A stretch of DNA of 64,000 nt from Chitinophagaceae bacterium UBA4411 (GCA_002400415.1 DGQP01000007.1:276348-340347), one strand, 5' to 3'; positions 51,910 through 60,253 are shown, counted from the stretch's first letter. A program made the numbers and translations. Notes: generated from the sequence alone by a model not told the origin.

Positions 51910-52923
51910 ATGTTGTACGAGTGGCTCAACGATATGGATTTTGCTTTTCCCCCCGCATTCGGGTTGTTTGCCCTGTTGCCGTTGCTGGTATGGTGGTATA
52001 GTAAAAAGAGTAACCGGCAGCAGGCTGTTATCACGGTTTCCACCACCCATGCTTTTACTGTTTCTTCCCTGAAGAGCCGGTTTCGTCATCTGCCTTTTAT
52101 TCTACGGTTATTGGCACTGAGTGCATTGATACTGGCACTGGCACGGCCGCAAAAAAGAAACGATGACCAGCGTTCAGAGGGGGAGGGTATTGATATTGTC
52201 TTATGCATGGATGTAAGTGGCAGCATGGGATCGAAAGATATCCTGCCTTCCCGGATGGATGTGGCCAAGGAAATGGCTGTTGAATTTGTCATGAACCGGC
52301 CGGTTGACAGGATTGGTCTCGTTATTTTTTCCGGTGAGAGTTTTACCCAATGCCCGGTCACGACTGATAAGAATACGTTGATCAGCCAGATACAAAGCCT
52401 GGAAAGCCGGCAATACCTGAAAGATGGTACTGTTATCGGCGAAGGACTGGCCACAGCTGTGGATCGCCTTTCAAAAAGCGAAGCAAAAAGTAAAGTCATT
52501 ATTCTTATTACGGATGGAAAAGAAGATGCGCCTGATACAAGACTGATCGATCCGTTAACAGCGCTGGAGATCGCAAAGACGAATAAGGTAAAAGTGTACA
52601 CGATTGGCATGGGTGCCAGGGCTTCCACGGTGCCGGAAGTAACGGGCAACAAGCCGGCGAATAAAAACCCGGCTATTGATTTTATTGATGAGGACCTGCT
52701 CCGGAGAATTGCCGAAGAAACCGGGGGCCGGTATTTCAGGGCAAAAGACAAAGAAGGGTTGAAGAACACTTATGACCAGATCGATACCATGGAAAAATCA
52801 AAAGTGGAAGTACAATCTTTCAAACGGTACCAGGAACGTTACCTGCCCTTTGTATTGGCAGCTCTTGCATTTCTTTTCCTGGAAATTGTTTTACGTCTTA
52901 CCGTTTTCCGGAAATTTCCCTGA
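51910..52923 (+). CDS. batA: BatA-type von Willebrand factor A membrane protein
   Basis: A 337-residue protein. An N-terminal membrane region (about 11-28 and 55-73) surrounds a short loop, and a VWA domain (about 90-290) follows. It carries a complete MIDAS motif, DVSGSMG, with DRIGLVIFSGESFTQCP and ITDGKED later. A last helix (about 312-332) anchors the C-terminus. This is the BatA layout of Bacteroidota aerotolerance-type operons. A start nine codons later is possible. No BatB, BatC or BatE homologue follows; rsgA begins 26 bases downstream. Confidence 0.88.
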   Translation: MLYEWLNDMDFAFPPAFGLFALLPLLVWWYSKKSNRQQAVITVSTTHAFTVSSLKSRFRHLPFILRLLALSALILALARPQKRNDDQRSEGEGIDIVLCMDVSGSMGSKDILPSRMDVAKEMAVEFVMNRPVDRIGLVIFSGESFTQCPVTTDKNTLISQIQSLESRQYLKDGTVIGEGLATAVDRLSKSEAKSKVIILITDGKEDAPDTRLIDPLTALEIAKTNKVKVYTIGMGARASTVPEVTGNKPANKNPAIDFIDEDLLRRIAEETGGRYFRAKDKEGLKNTYDQIDTMEKSKVEVQSFKRYQERYLPFVLAALAFLFLEIVLRLTVFRKFP

Positions 52924-52949
52924 GCAATATTGGGTTATCTTGCAGCCGC

Positions 52950-53876
52950 ATGAAAGCCACCGTTTATAAATCAACCGGCAGCTGGTACATCGTGAAAGAT
53001 GAATCCGGGAGGATTTTCAATGCCCGGATGAAAGGAGTGATGAAACTCGATGATATCACCAGCACCAACCCCGTGGCCGTGGGGGATATCGTGGAGATGG
53101 AAATTGAAACGGAGGAAAGCAGCACAGCAATCATTGACGAAATCCATACCCGGCATAATTATATCAACCGGCAATCGCCGCGGCATAAGCACCAGCATCA
53201 TATTGTTGCGGCTAATCTTGACCAGTCCCTATTAGTAGCTACGCTGAAAGAACCGAAAACCTCACAGGGTTTCATCGACCGGTTTCTCGTGGCTTCCGAA
53301 ATGTACCATGTGCCGCCGCTTATCGTTTTTAATAAAGCCGATCTCTATAAAAACAAAGAATTGGAGAAATATGAAGCCTGGAAGGCGATGTATGAAGCTA
53401 TCGGGTATAGCGTATTCCTGGTCAGTGCTGCTAAAAAGGAAGGGGTGGACGAAGTGCTGGAATTGCTGAAGAATAAGACTACCCTCATCAGCGGGCACAG
53501 TGGTGTGGGCAAATCATCATTGCTCAATGTGATTTTTCCTGAAATGAATTTGCGGACACAGGATGTGAGCGGCTGGAGCGGCAAGGGACAGCACACCACT
53601 ACTTTTGCCGAAATGTATGATCTGCCATTTGGCGGCCGTATCATTGATACGCCGGGGATGCGGGAATTCGGATTGGTGGATATCAGTAAACAGGAGCTCT
53701 CTCATTATTTTCCTGAGCTGCGGGACCGGCTGAATGACTGCCAGTTCAATAATTGCTTACATGTAAATGAACCGGGCTGTGCCATTAAAGAAGCCGTCAT
53801 AAATGGTGCTGTACACGAGGACAGGTATGTGAGCTATGTCAACATACTGGATTCAATAGAGGAAAAGAATTACTGA
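52950..53876 (+). CDS. rsgA: ribosome small-subunit-dependent GTPase RsgA
   Basis: A 308-residue circularly permuted GTPase that helps mature the 30S subunit. The N-terminal OB-fold (about 1-70) is followed by the G4 motif FNKADLYK, G5-like VSAAKKEG, G1 GHSGVGKSSLLN and G3 DTPGMREFGL. The C-terminal zinc site is CQFNNCLHVNEPGC. All G motifs appear in the permuted order typical of RsgA. Its placement behind batA is probably incidental. Confidence 0.95.
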   Translation: MKATVYKSTGSWYIVKDESGRIFNARMKGVMKLDDITSTNPVAVGDIVEMEIETEESSTAIIDEIHTRHNYINRQSPRHKHQHHIVAANLDQSLLVATLKEPKTSQGFIDRFLVASEMYHVPPLIVFNKADLYKNKELEKYEAWKAMYEAIGYSVFLVSAAKKEGVDEVLELLKNKTTLISGHSGVGKSSLLNVIFPEMNLRTQDVSGWSGKGQHTTTFAEMYDLPFGGRIIDTPGMREFGLVDISKQELSHYFPELRDRLNDCQFNNCLHVNEPGCAIKEAVINGAVHEDRYVSYVNILDSIEEKNY

Positions 53877-53878
53877 TC

Positions 53879-54208
53879 TTAAGCGATCTTCCGCTCCATT
53901 TCATTGAACAATTTTCCTTCTAACACGCCGGCTAATTCCACAACTGCTTTGTTGTCCTTGTTCAGGGCATCACGAGTCTTGGTGGGGAAAATGGAAATAC
54001 CGTTGTAGATATTGTAGTGCAGGGTAAGGTTATGACCTTTGAACCGGAATTCCCAGTCAATGGTGTCAAAATCATCTTCTTTGTTACTGAATTTGATTTT
54101 CAGGTCTTCGCTGAGTACATCAGCTACCTGGTAAAAGCGTTTTAATCCGCCGTCATCGGCAATGACTGCTTCTGTGCATCCTAAGTTGGTTCGTAGGGTC
54201 AGGCTCAT
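53879..54208 (-). CDS. small conserved hypothetical protein
   Basis: A 109-residue protein without signal or membrane segments. The sequence alternates strands and short helices (RTNLGCTEAVIADDGGLKRFYQV, DTIDWEFRFKGHNLTLHYN). I do not recognise a family. It is convergent with rsgA, with two bases between the stops. A small lipoprotein gene lies 66 bases upstream on the same strand. Coding is supported by a long frame with ordinary protein composition. Confidence 0.7.
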   Translation of the reverse strand: MSLTLRTNLGCTEAVIADDGGLKRFYQVADVLSEDLKIKFSNKEDDFDTIDWEFRFKGHNLTLHYNIYNGISIFPTKTRDALNKDNKAVVELAGVLEGKLFNEMERKIA

Positions 54209-54274
54209 ATGTACAAGGTTTAAGGTTTTCTATAAGGACAGATGGCGGGGTGGATTCGCTGCGTAAAAACCGTA

Positions 54275-54469
54275 TTAACTTCTGAATTTTTTCGCTTTTC
54301 TTGCTTCCTTCTCCGCCTTCGGGTCGCCGTTGGCTAATTTCTCAGCACCAATGTTCTTGCCGTTGCTCGGACAGCCATATTTGGGAGGGAATAAACTGTT
54401 CCAGATCTTACAGGAAGACAGTAACAGCATCAGTCCCAGTGCTATCGTTAAAAAACGGAGGCTCTTCAT
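54275..54469 (-). CDS. small lipoprotein
   Basis: A 64-residue predicted lipoprotein with lipobox LSSC (Cys20), then a short hydrophobic/Pro stretch, YGCPSNGKNIGAEKLANG and a Lys/Ala-rich tail. Such short proteins ending in a basic helix are common in this group, function unknown. The second Cys (in YGCPS) could bind a metal or form a disulfide. Confidence 0.7.
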   Translation of the reverse strand: MKSLRFLTIALGLMLLLSSCKIWNSLFPPKYGCPSNGKNIGAEKLANGDPKAEKEARKAKKFRS

Positions 54470-54590
54470 AGTTTTTCATTTTTTTCTATAACGAATCTAC
54501 GTAATATTCATTGCCCCTGCCATCGTAAAAGCACCATTGACGGGTTTTTAGATGCATGAATTTTTACCGGCAGGCCTAATGCACTAACAG

Positions 54591-55121
54591 TCAGTGCTCC
54601 CTCTTTTTTTCCCGGAACCAACCGGCATATCTTATATAATTATTAGCGATCCGGTCGATCTCGCCATGGATCAGTTCCTGCGAGATATCCTTTACTTTTT
54701 TAGCCGGTACCCCGGCATAAATGCTGCCGGCTTCACAAACCGTATTCTCCAGGACCACTGCCCCGGCCGCAATGATGGTATTGCTGTGCACCACGCAATT
54801 GTCCATCACGATGGCTCCCATCCCGATCAGTACATTGTCATGCACCGTGCACCCGTGAACGATGGCGTTATGCCCGATCGAAACATTATTGCCGATCGTG
54901 GTCCCGTATTTCTGGTAGGTGCAATGGATACAGGCACCGTCCTGCACATTTACTTTATTACCCAGCCGGATAAAATTCACATCTCCCCGCACCACGGTAT
55001 TGAACCAGAAACTGCAATCATCCCCGGCGGTTACATCACCCACGATAGTGGCATTCGGGGCAATGAAATTATTGTTACCAAATTGCGGGAATTTGTTCTC
55101 AACAGGAAGTATGACCGGCAT
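54591..55121 (-). CDS. gamma-carbonic anhydrase-like hexapeptide-repeat protein
   Basis: A 176-residue left-handed beta-helix protein. Hexapeptide repeats run from residue 18 to about 150, ending with the C-terminal helix. The metal ligands of gamma-carbonic anhydrases, His66 (ACIHCTY), His84 (SIGHN) and His89 (IVHGC), are all present, as are Arg45 and Asp47 (VVRGDV). The catalytic glutamates of Methanosarcina Cam are not evident, so this is the YrdA/PaaY-like subgroup with weak or uncertain hydration activity. I used ATG 55121, where PVILPV begins; 16 upstream codons overlap the divergent intergenic region. Confidence 0.88.
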   Translation of the reverse strand: MPVILPVENKFPQFGNNNFIAPNATIVGDVTAGDDCSFWFNTVVRGDVNFIRLGNKVNVQDGACIHCTYQKYGTTIGNNVSIGHNAIVHGCTVHDNVLIGMGAIVMDNCVVHSNTIIAAGAVVLENTVCEAGSIYAGVPAKKVKDISQELIHGEIDRIANNYIRYAGWFREKKREH

Positions 55122-55127
55122 AAAAAA

Positions 55128-55154
55128 TTTATAGTTTACGGTGGTTTGTAGTTT
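55128..55154 (+). repeat. second copy of the TTTATAGTT...GGTTTGTAGTTT motif
   Basis: TTTATAGTTTACG followed by GTGGTTTGTAGTTT closely resembles 43549-43572 (TTTATAGTTACTGGTTTGTAGTTT), with small insertions. Here it is a single arm with no inverted partner. It lies between the divergent carbonic anhydrase and aminotransferase starts. Confidence 0.5.
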
Positions 55155-55200
55155 TTTGTCGTCCGGCAAATATCCTTTTTTCTTTCCGACATTTGTGACA

Positions 55201-56379
55201 ATGAATCAACGGGGACTTTTTTTACGGCATGTGGCGCAAACTTCTTCGGCACCGCTGGCGCTGGAGATCGTGAAAGCGGATTGTGCCAGTTTGTATGATG
55301 CGGCGGGGAAGGAGTATATTGACCTGATCGGTGGCATCAGCGTGGCCAATATTGGTCACCGGCACCCGAAAGTGATCGCAGCGATACAGGAGCAACTGGA
55401 TGCCTATCTCCATATTATGGTCTATGGCGAATTCGTGGAAGCCCCGCAGGTGCAGTATGCAAAACTGCTGACGGACAACTTACCCGGCTCCCTCAATGCA
55501 GTTTACTTTACCAACTCCGGCGCCGAAGCCGTGGAGGGAGCGATGAAATTGGCCAAGCGGGTCACTAACCGCACACAGGTTATCGCCTTCAATCATTCTT
55601 ACCATGGCAGCACCCAGGGTGCATTAAGTATTATTGGTGATGAATACTGGCGGAATGCTTTTCGTCCGCTGCTGCCGGATGTGCTGCACCTGCCATACAA
55701 CTCCTTTGAATTACTCAATGAGATCACGAAACAAACCGCCTGTGTGATCGCCGAGACGGTGCAGGCAGAAGCAGGTATACTGGCCCCCCAAAAAGAATGG
55801 ATACCGGCTCTCCGGAAAAAATGTACGGATACCGGTACACTATTGATACTAGATGAGATACAGGCCGGCTTTGGCCGTACCGGCAAACTCTGGGGCTTTG
55901 AAAACTTTGCCATCGTACCCGATGTATTGTTACTTGGAAAAGCCTTAGGTGCAGGAATGCCGCTCGGTGCTTTTATCGCTGATAAAAAATTAATGGATGC
56001 GTTTACGGATAACCCGGTGCTGGGGCATATCACTACGTTTGGCGGCCACCCGGTTTGCTGCGCCGCCGGCATGGCCGGGCTGAAAGCCTTGCTGGAAGAA
56101 GGATGGATCGCCACGGTAAAAGCCAGAGAAGCATTATTCTGTTCCCTGCTGGTTCACCCGAAAATAAAAGCTGTCCGTTCTTATGGTTTGTGGGTCGCCG
56201 TGGAGTTTGATTCTTTTGAAACCAATAAGAAGATTATAGATGCATGTATTTCGGCCGGGGTACTAACAGACTGGTTCTTATTTGCTTCTCACTGCCTGCG
56301 TATTTCCCCGCCACTGATCATTTCTGAACAGCAGATCGAGAAAGCCTGTGTGGTGATTGTGGCGGCTTGTGATGAATAG
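55201..56379 (+). CDS. class III PLP-dependent aminotransferase
   Basis: A 392-residue enzyme of the acetylornithine / 4-aminobutyrate aminotransferase fold. Landmarks are GGISVANIGHRHPKVIAAI, VYFTNSGAEAVEGAMKLAKR, FNHSYHGSTQGALS, and ILDEIQAGFGRTGKLWGFE with the PLP-Asp. The catalytic Lys lies in LLLGKALGAGMPLGAF, and HITTFGGHPVCCAAG follows. The start is ATG 55201; a longer frame encodes a non-matching leader. The substrate cannot be read: ornithine-type, acetylornithine-type and GABA-type enzymes look alike at this level. No arginine or polyamine gene is next to it. Its stop ends beside an AT-rich accessory island. Confidence 0.88.
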   Translation: MNQRGLFLRHVAQTSSAPLALEIVKADCASLYDAAGKEYIDLIGGISVANIGHRHPKVIAAIQEQLDAYLHIMVYGEFVEAPQVQYAKLLTDNLPGSLNAVYFTNSGAEAVEGAMKLAKRVTNRTQVIAFNHSYHGSTQGALSIIGDEYWRNAFRPLLPDVLHLPYNSFELLNEITKQTACVIAETVQAEAGILAPQKEWIPALRKKCTDTGTLLILDEIQAGFGRTGKLWGFENFAIVPDVLLLGKALGAGMPLGAFIADKKLMDAFTDNPVLGHITTFGGHPVCCAAGMAGLKALLEEGWIATVKAREALFCSLLVHPKIKAVRSYGLWVAVEFDSFETNKKIIDACISAGVLTDWFLFASHCLRISPPLIISEQQIEKACVVIVAACDE

Positions 56380-56446
56380 TTGCCAAAGGCAAAATAATGG
56401 GGCTGCGAAACAGAATATTTCGCATACCTGAGATGTTGATTTTGTT

Positions 56447-56761
56447 TTACAACCGTAGTTTATCAAGGGTAAGCTGATCTAATCCTGCTGATTCAACAAA
56501 TATTTCATCGAATTCTTTTGAATCAGTTATTCCAATGCCTCCTTCCGGTTTTAGTTCAATTTCGTCTAGAATTACTCTAAATTTAAAATCATGAATATTT
56601 GAAATTCCATTTCTCTCAAAATGTTCTTGTATTACCGGTTGATATTTTAAGTAATTGCTATTTGGTATTAAATTACCTCCAATAACCCCCATACTTTCGG
56701 CAATTATTTTGAAATCAACCTCCCCAATTATTTCTTTTTCAATATATACTTGACCAATCAT
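56447..56761 (-). CDS. hypothetical protein in the AT-rich island
   Basis: A gene of unknown function. From ATG 56761 (MIGQVYIEKEIIG) it encodes about 104 residues; ATG 56797 (MPELLQ) would add 12, and a frame from 56863 begins inside the attC-like element and is rejected. The sequence is acidic and strand-rich (GEVDFKIIAESMGVIGGNLIPNSNYL, then HDFKFRVILDEIELKPEGGIG) with no signal, membrane or metal motif. Base composition is visibly richer in A/T than the flanking genes. It is the downstream gene of the island, lying after the attC-like site, so it could belong to a second cassette or be the insertion-site neighbour. Confidence 0.5.
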   Translation of the reverse strand: MIGQVYIEKEIIGEVDFKIIAESMGVIGGNLIPNSNYLKYQPVIQEHFERNGISNIHDFKFRVILDEIELKPEGGIGITDSKEFDEIFVESAGLDQLTLDKLRL

Positions 56762-56823
56762 GATAACTAGTTGTTGGGTTTGTAATAGTTCTGGCATTAA
56801 AAATATGGATGCCCGAATAAAAG

Positions 56824-56906
56824 GCCTATAACGTTTAGGCACATACGCTGTTGAGAGCTTCATCCATTTATCATCTCAGTCATATTGCCAATGCGCTGTT
56901 AGGTGC
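56824..56906 (-). repeat. attC-like imperfect inverted repeat
   Basis: On the minus strand the element opens with GCACCTAAC (56906-56898), four bases after a stop codon, and ends with GTTATAGGC (56832-56824). Inside, TTGGCAATATG near the 5' end can partly pair with GTATGTGCC near the 3' end, leaving a large central loop. The 5' outer box fits the attC consensus RYYYAAC; the 3' outer box fits GTTRRRY only loosely. AACAGCG occurs twice in direct orientation (56902-56893 area and 56852-56846 area). I call it attC-like; no integrase is in the window. Confidence 0.5.
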
Positions 56907-56908
56907 AT

Positions 56909-57901
56909 TTAATTTCCGATAATTCTTTTTAGCTCCTTTATTAAGTGTTTGTCGTTGACTTGAGAGTAAAGAATTTTTTTATCGGAATCATTCGGCTCAT
57001 AATAGGGATCTTTTCCTCCATAAATTCCAACCCCTTCCTTGAATTGAATGTCTTCTACATTTTTTAGCTTTATCCTTACCTCCTCGCAAATAATTTCATA
57101 GTCGAGGGCTATATTGTATAAGTATAAAGTTTTGAAATCGGATATAATGTAACGATGAATCACTTTATTTCGTTCTTTATACAGTCTTTCTAACTCAATA
57201 TAATTATCTTCTGAAATTATTCCCAATAATTTAGCTTGAGAATAAATTTTCCTTTCCATTACTGCCGGATCATTTTCTCCCTGAAAAAGAAGTGAAACAT
57301 CTACGTCATTTGATTTATTGTCTATCTGCTTTTTTAAAACGACTGCCATTCTCAAAAAGGCGTCGATTTGATTAGCAACTATTACTAAGAATTCAATAAA
57401 GGATTTGTTTTCTAAAGCTCTCCATTTTAAATCATATGAGGCACCTAATGAAGCCATGAAGTTCTCATACTTATATAAGTCAATTGCCAGTTGCCTTTTG
57501 CTTTCACTGAGAACAACCAACGTTGCCAATGCCGCTTCCGCTTTATTTAGCTCTTCTAAAACTTTTGGATCACTTGCCCTATGAGTGTCATAAATATATT
57601 TTGCCATCAATAAATGTCCTTCAACAGCGGCATGCCATAAATGCATATTAAACCCTCCGCCATCCATTCTTGATTTAAGAAATTCAAGATTTGGTGTATC
57701 GGCATTCTGCATACTAACGTGAGATGGAATTGGCTTTTCTTCAACTGAGTAGCAACTAATTTGAAAAGCGCCTACTGGATTTTCATATAACTGGAAACTA
57801 AATGGCGAAACTTCTTCGTGACCTACCTCAATATTTTTATATTGCCATTCTGGTGGAATTTTGATTACAAAACAACCTTTTGGCTCAGTGAAATATTTCA
57901 T
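56909..57901 (-). CDS. HEPN-like domain protein, likely cassette-borne
   Basis: A 330-residue AT-rich gene of unknown family. The N-terminal part (about 1-65) is strand-rich (FVIKIPPEWQYKNIEVGHEE, PVGAFQISCYSVEEKPI), like small immunity or DUF1795-type domains. The middle and C-terminal parts (about 85-300) are helical. An R-N-K-V-I-H hexapeptide (Arg244 to His249), within LERLYKERNKVIHRYII, matches the RX4-6H active-site pattern of HEPN ribonucleases. HEPN domains occur in toxins and RNA-targeting defence proteins. The gene lacks a cognate MNT-type partner next to it. It starts 36 bases after a GTTAGGTG box and ends four bases before an attC-like site. Confidence 0.6.
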   Translation of the reverse strand: MKYFTEPKGCFVIKIPPEWQYKNIEVGHEEVSPFSFQLYENPVGAFQISCYSVEEKPIPSHVSMQNADTPNLEFLKSRMDGGGFNMHLWHAAVEGHLLMAKYIYDTHRASDPKVLEELNKAEAALATLVVLSESKRQLAIDLYKYENFMASLGASYDLKWRALENKSFIEFLVIVANQIDAFLRMAVVLKKQIDNKSNDVDVSLLFQGENDPAVMERKIYSQAKLLGIISEDNYIELERLYKERNKVIHRYIISDFKTLYLYNIALDYEIICEEVRIKLKNVEDIQFKEGVGIYGGKDPYYEPNDSDKKILYSQVNDKHLIKELKRIIGN

Positions 57902-57936
57902 GTTTTTATTAAGGGATAGAAGCTCACTATTTAATT

Positions 57937-57945
57937 ACACCTAAC
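57937..57945 (-). other. GTTAGGTG recombination-box-like sequence at the upstream edge of the cassette
   Basis: On the minus strand GTTAGGTGT (57945-57937) fits the integron core-site pattern GTTRRRY. It is the mirror of CACCTAAC at the other end of the gene. It lies 22 bases after the glpF stop. No complete attC or attI is visible on its far side. Confidence 0.4.
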
Positions 57946-57967
57946 TCATAAATATACGCAACTCTTG

Positions 57968-58687
57968 CTACCCCATCAGCAACTTAAAAGCATACGCCGC
58001 TGCCAGTGCACCCACTATCGGTCCTGCAATCGGCACCCAGGCATAACTCCAGTCACTGTCTCTTTTCCCCGGTATAGGTAAAATAAAATGCGCAATGCGG
58101 GGGCCGAGATCACGGGCAGGGTTAATCGCATAGCCGGTGGCACCACCGAGAGATAAGCCAATGCCCAGCACCAGCAGGGCAACCGGCAATGCGTCTAATG
58201 CACCTAGGGTAGAAGCCGATTTGGAGGCGGCCAATGCGCCAAATAATAAAACAAAAGTACCGATGGCTTCAGTGATCGTATTATACAAGAGGCTCCTGAT
58301 AGATGGAGCGGTACAGAACACTGCTTTTTTCAGATCGGCATCGGCTGTTGCATCAAAATGTTTTTTATACGCTAACCAGCCGATCACAGCACCGGTAAAT
58401 GCACCGGCTAACTGGGCAGCGAGGTAAGTGAGTACTAAAGAGGAATCAAAATCACCAAATACGGCCAGTGCAATGGTTACAGCCGGGTTCAGGTGTCCGC
58501 TGCCCCCCAGCGTAGTGGATGTATATACACCGAGGAATACAGCCAAAGCCCAGCCAAAGCTGATGACGATCCAGCCACTGTTATTGCCATTTGTTTTGCT
58601 TAACACCACGTTGGCCACCACACCGGCGCCCATGGTGATCAATAAAGCCGTACCGGTAAATTCGCCGAGAAAGGGAGAGGGAATCAT
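57968..58687 (-). CDS. glpF: glycerol facilitator (aquaglyceroporin)
   Basis: A 239-residue MIP-family channel with six membrane helices and two half-helices carrying the NPA boxes at residues 67-69 (GHLNPAVT) and 189-191 (YAINPARDLGPR). Asp193 after the second box is the mark of glycerol-conducting members, as opposed to pure water channels. It therefore most likely passes glycerol. glpK lies 72 bases upstream on the same strand, so it is the distal gene of a glycerol-uptake unit. Its stop borders the accessory island. Confidence 0.93.
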   Translation of the reverse strand: MIPSPFLGEFTGTALLITMGAGVVANVVLSKTNGNNSGWIVISFGWALAVFLGVYTSTTLGGSGHLNPAVTIALAVFGDFDSSLVLTYLAAQLAGAFTGAVIGWLAYKKHFDATADADLKKAVFCTAPSIRSLLYNTITEAIGTFVLLFGALAASKSASTLGALDALPVALLVLGIGLSLGGATGYAINPARDLGPRIAHFILPIPGKRDSDWSYAWVPIAGPIVGALAAAYAFKLLMG

Positions 58688-58759
58688 AACAAGTTAGTTT
58701 TAATTAGTCGTTATTGTTTTTAATAGTTTTTGTGACATTAACTGTTGCCAGGACAAAAA

Positions 58760-60253
58760 CTATTCTTCGGTCCAGGCCTGCGCGGCTTTCACAGCTTTTT
58801 TCCAGTTTTTCTGTAAATCTTTTCTTTTCTCTTCCGGCATGGATGGGGCAAAATCTCTGTCTTTTTGCCAATACTGCTGCAGTTCACTGATATCTTTCCA
58901 GAAACCTGTTGCCAGGCCGGCCAGGTAAGCAGCGCCAAGCGCTGTGGTCTCCGTTACTTTGGGTCTTACTACATTGGTATTGATGATATCGGCCTGGAAT
59001 TGCATCATCTGGTTATTCACAGTGGCGCCACCGTCAACCCTTACCTCCCTGATCGGCAGCCCTGCATCGGCCTGCATGGATTGCATGAGATCCATTGATT
59101 GAAAGGCAATGCTCTCCACAGCGGCCCGTGCGATATGCGCATCCGAGCTTCCTCTTGTAAGACCAACAATAGTGCCTCTTGCGTGCTGGTTCCAATACGG
59201 TGCACCCAACCCGGTAAAAGCGGGAACAAGGTACACGCCTCCGTTGTCTTCAACCTTTGAAGCCAGTTCTTCCACATCAGCAGAAGTCTGAATAATTTTT
59301 AAACCATCCCGCAGCCATTGCACCACGGCACCGCCGATAAAAACAGAGCCTTCTAATGCGTACTGTACTTCACCGTTTACTTTCCAGGCAATTGTAGTCA
59401 GCAGATTATTTCTGGAAGCAACAGGTTTGTTCCCGGTGTTCATCAGCATAAAGCAACCGGTGCCATACGTATTTTTAACCATGCCCGGGTGTATGCACAT
59501 TTGTCCAAACAAGGCTGATTGCTGATCACCGGCGATGCCGCTGACCGGAATTTCTTTAGCAGTTAAAATATTCTCTGTGTGACCATATACTTCACTGCTT
59601 GAACGGACTTCGGGCAACATATTTCCGGGGATACCGAATAATGCCAGCAGCTCTTCATCCCATTTCAGTTCATGAATATTATAAAGTAATGTCCGCGATG
59701 CATTCGATACATCTGTGGCATGTACCTTCCCGTTGGTGAGCTTCCACAGCAACCAGCTATCAACTGTGCCAAAGCAAAGTTCTCCTTTCTGCGCTTTATC
59801 CCTTGCTCCTTCCACATTATCCAGTATCCATTTTAATTTGGTTCCTGAAAAATAAGCATCGGTAACAAGACCTGTTTTTGCCTGTATCATGGCTGCATGG
59901 CCCTGTTTTTTTAGCTGATCACAATAGTCGGCCGTTCTTCTGTCCTGCCATACAATTGCATTGCAGACAGGTAGTGAAGTGTCACGATCCCATACAACAG
60001 TAGTTTCCCGCTGGTTGGTAATGCCAATGGCGGCAATATCATTGACAGTAAGGCCTGCCATTAATACGGCTTCGGTGGCCACACCCAGCTGGGTGCTCCA
60101 GATTTCATTGGCGTCATGCTCCACCCAGCCTGGTTGCGGAAAGATCTGTGTGAATTCTTTTTGAGCGGTGGCTACAGCATTTCCTTTCTTATCGAAAATA
60201 ATAGCTCGTGAGCTGGTAGTTCCCTGGTCAAGGGACAGAATGTAATCGGGCAT
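58760..60253 (-). CDS. glpK: glycerol kinase
   Basis: A 497-residue FGGY-family sugar kinase that phosphorylates glycerol to sn-glycerol-3-phosphate. Landmarks are SLDQGTTSSRAIIFDKKG (residue 5 onward), WQDRRTADYC, GTVDSWLLWKLTNG, GIAGDQQSALFGQMC, and the C-terminal RVDGGATVNNQMMQFQADI. The length equals E. coli GlpK. It is transcribed with glpF, and the glycerophosphodiesterase gene precedes it by 81 bases. Together they form a glycerol/glycerophosphodiester assimilation block. Confidence 0.96.
   Translation of the reverse strand: MPDYILSLDQGTTSSRAIIFDKKGNAVATAQKEFTQIFPQPGWVEHDANEIWSTQLGVATEAVLMAGLTVNDIAAIGITNQRETTVVWDRDTSLPVCNAIVWQDRRTADYCDQLKKQGHAAMIQAKTGLVTDAYFSGTKLKWILDNVEGARDKAQKGELCFGTVDSWLLWKLTNGKVHATDVSNASRTLLYNIHELKWDEELLALFGIPGNMLPEVRSSSEVYGHTENILTAKEIPVSGIAGDQQSALFGQMCIHPGMVKNTYGTGCFMLMNTGNKPVASRNNLLTTIAWKVNGEVQYALEGSVFIGGAVVQWLRDGLKIIQTSADVEELASKVEDNGGVYLVPAFTGLGAPYWNQHARGTIVGLTRGSSDAHIARAAVESIAFQSMDLMQSMQADAGLPIREVRVDGGATVNNQMMQFQADIINTNVVRPKVTETTALGAAYLAGLATGFWKDISELQQYWQKDRDFAPSMPEEKRKDLQKNWKKAVKAAQAWTEE

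Noticed and set aside
53879..54208. GldC
   Set aside because: Small size and a gliding-gene-rich window made it a candidate, but the sequence does not resemble the GldC pattern I know, and gldB is not adjacent.
56404..56424. Intrinsic terminator TGCGAAA-cagaata-TTTCGCA after the aminotransferase
   Set aside because: A perfect 7-bp stem exists but has no U-tract on either side and a large loop; kept only as a note.
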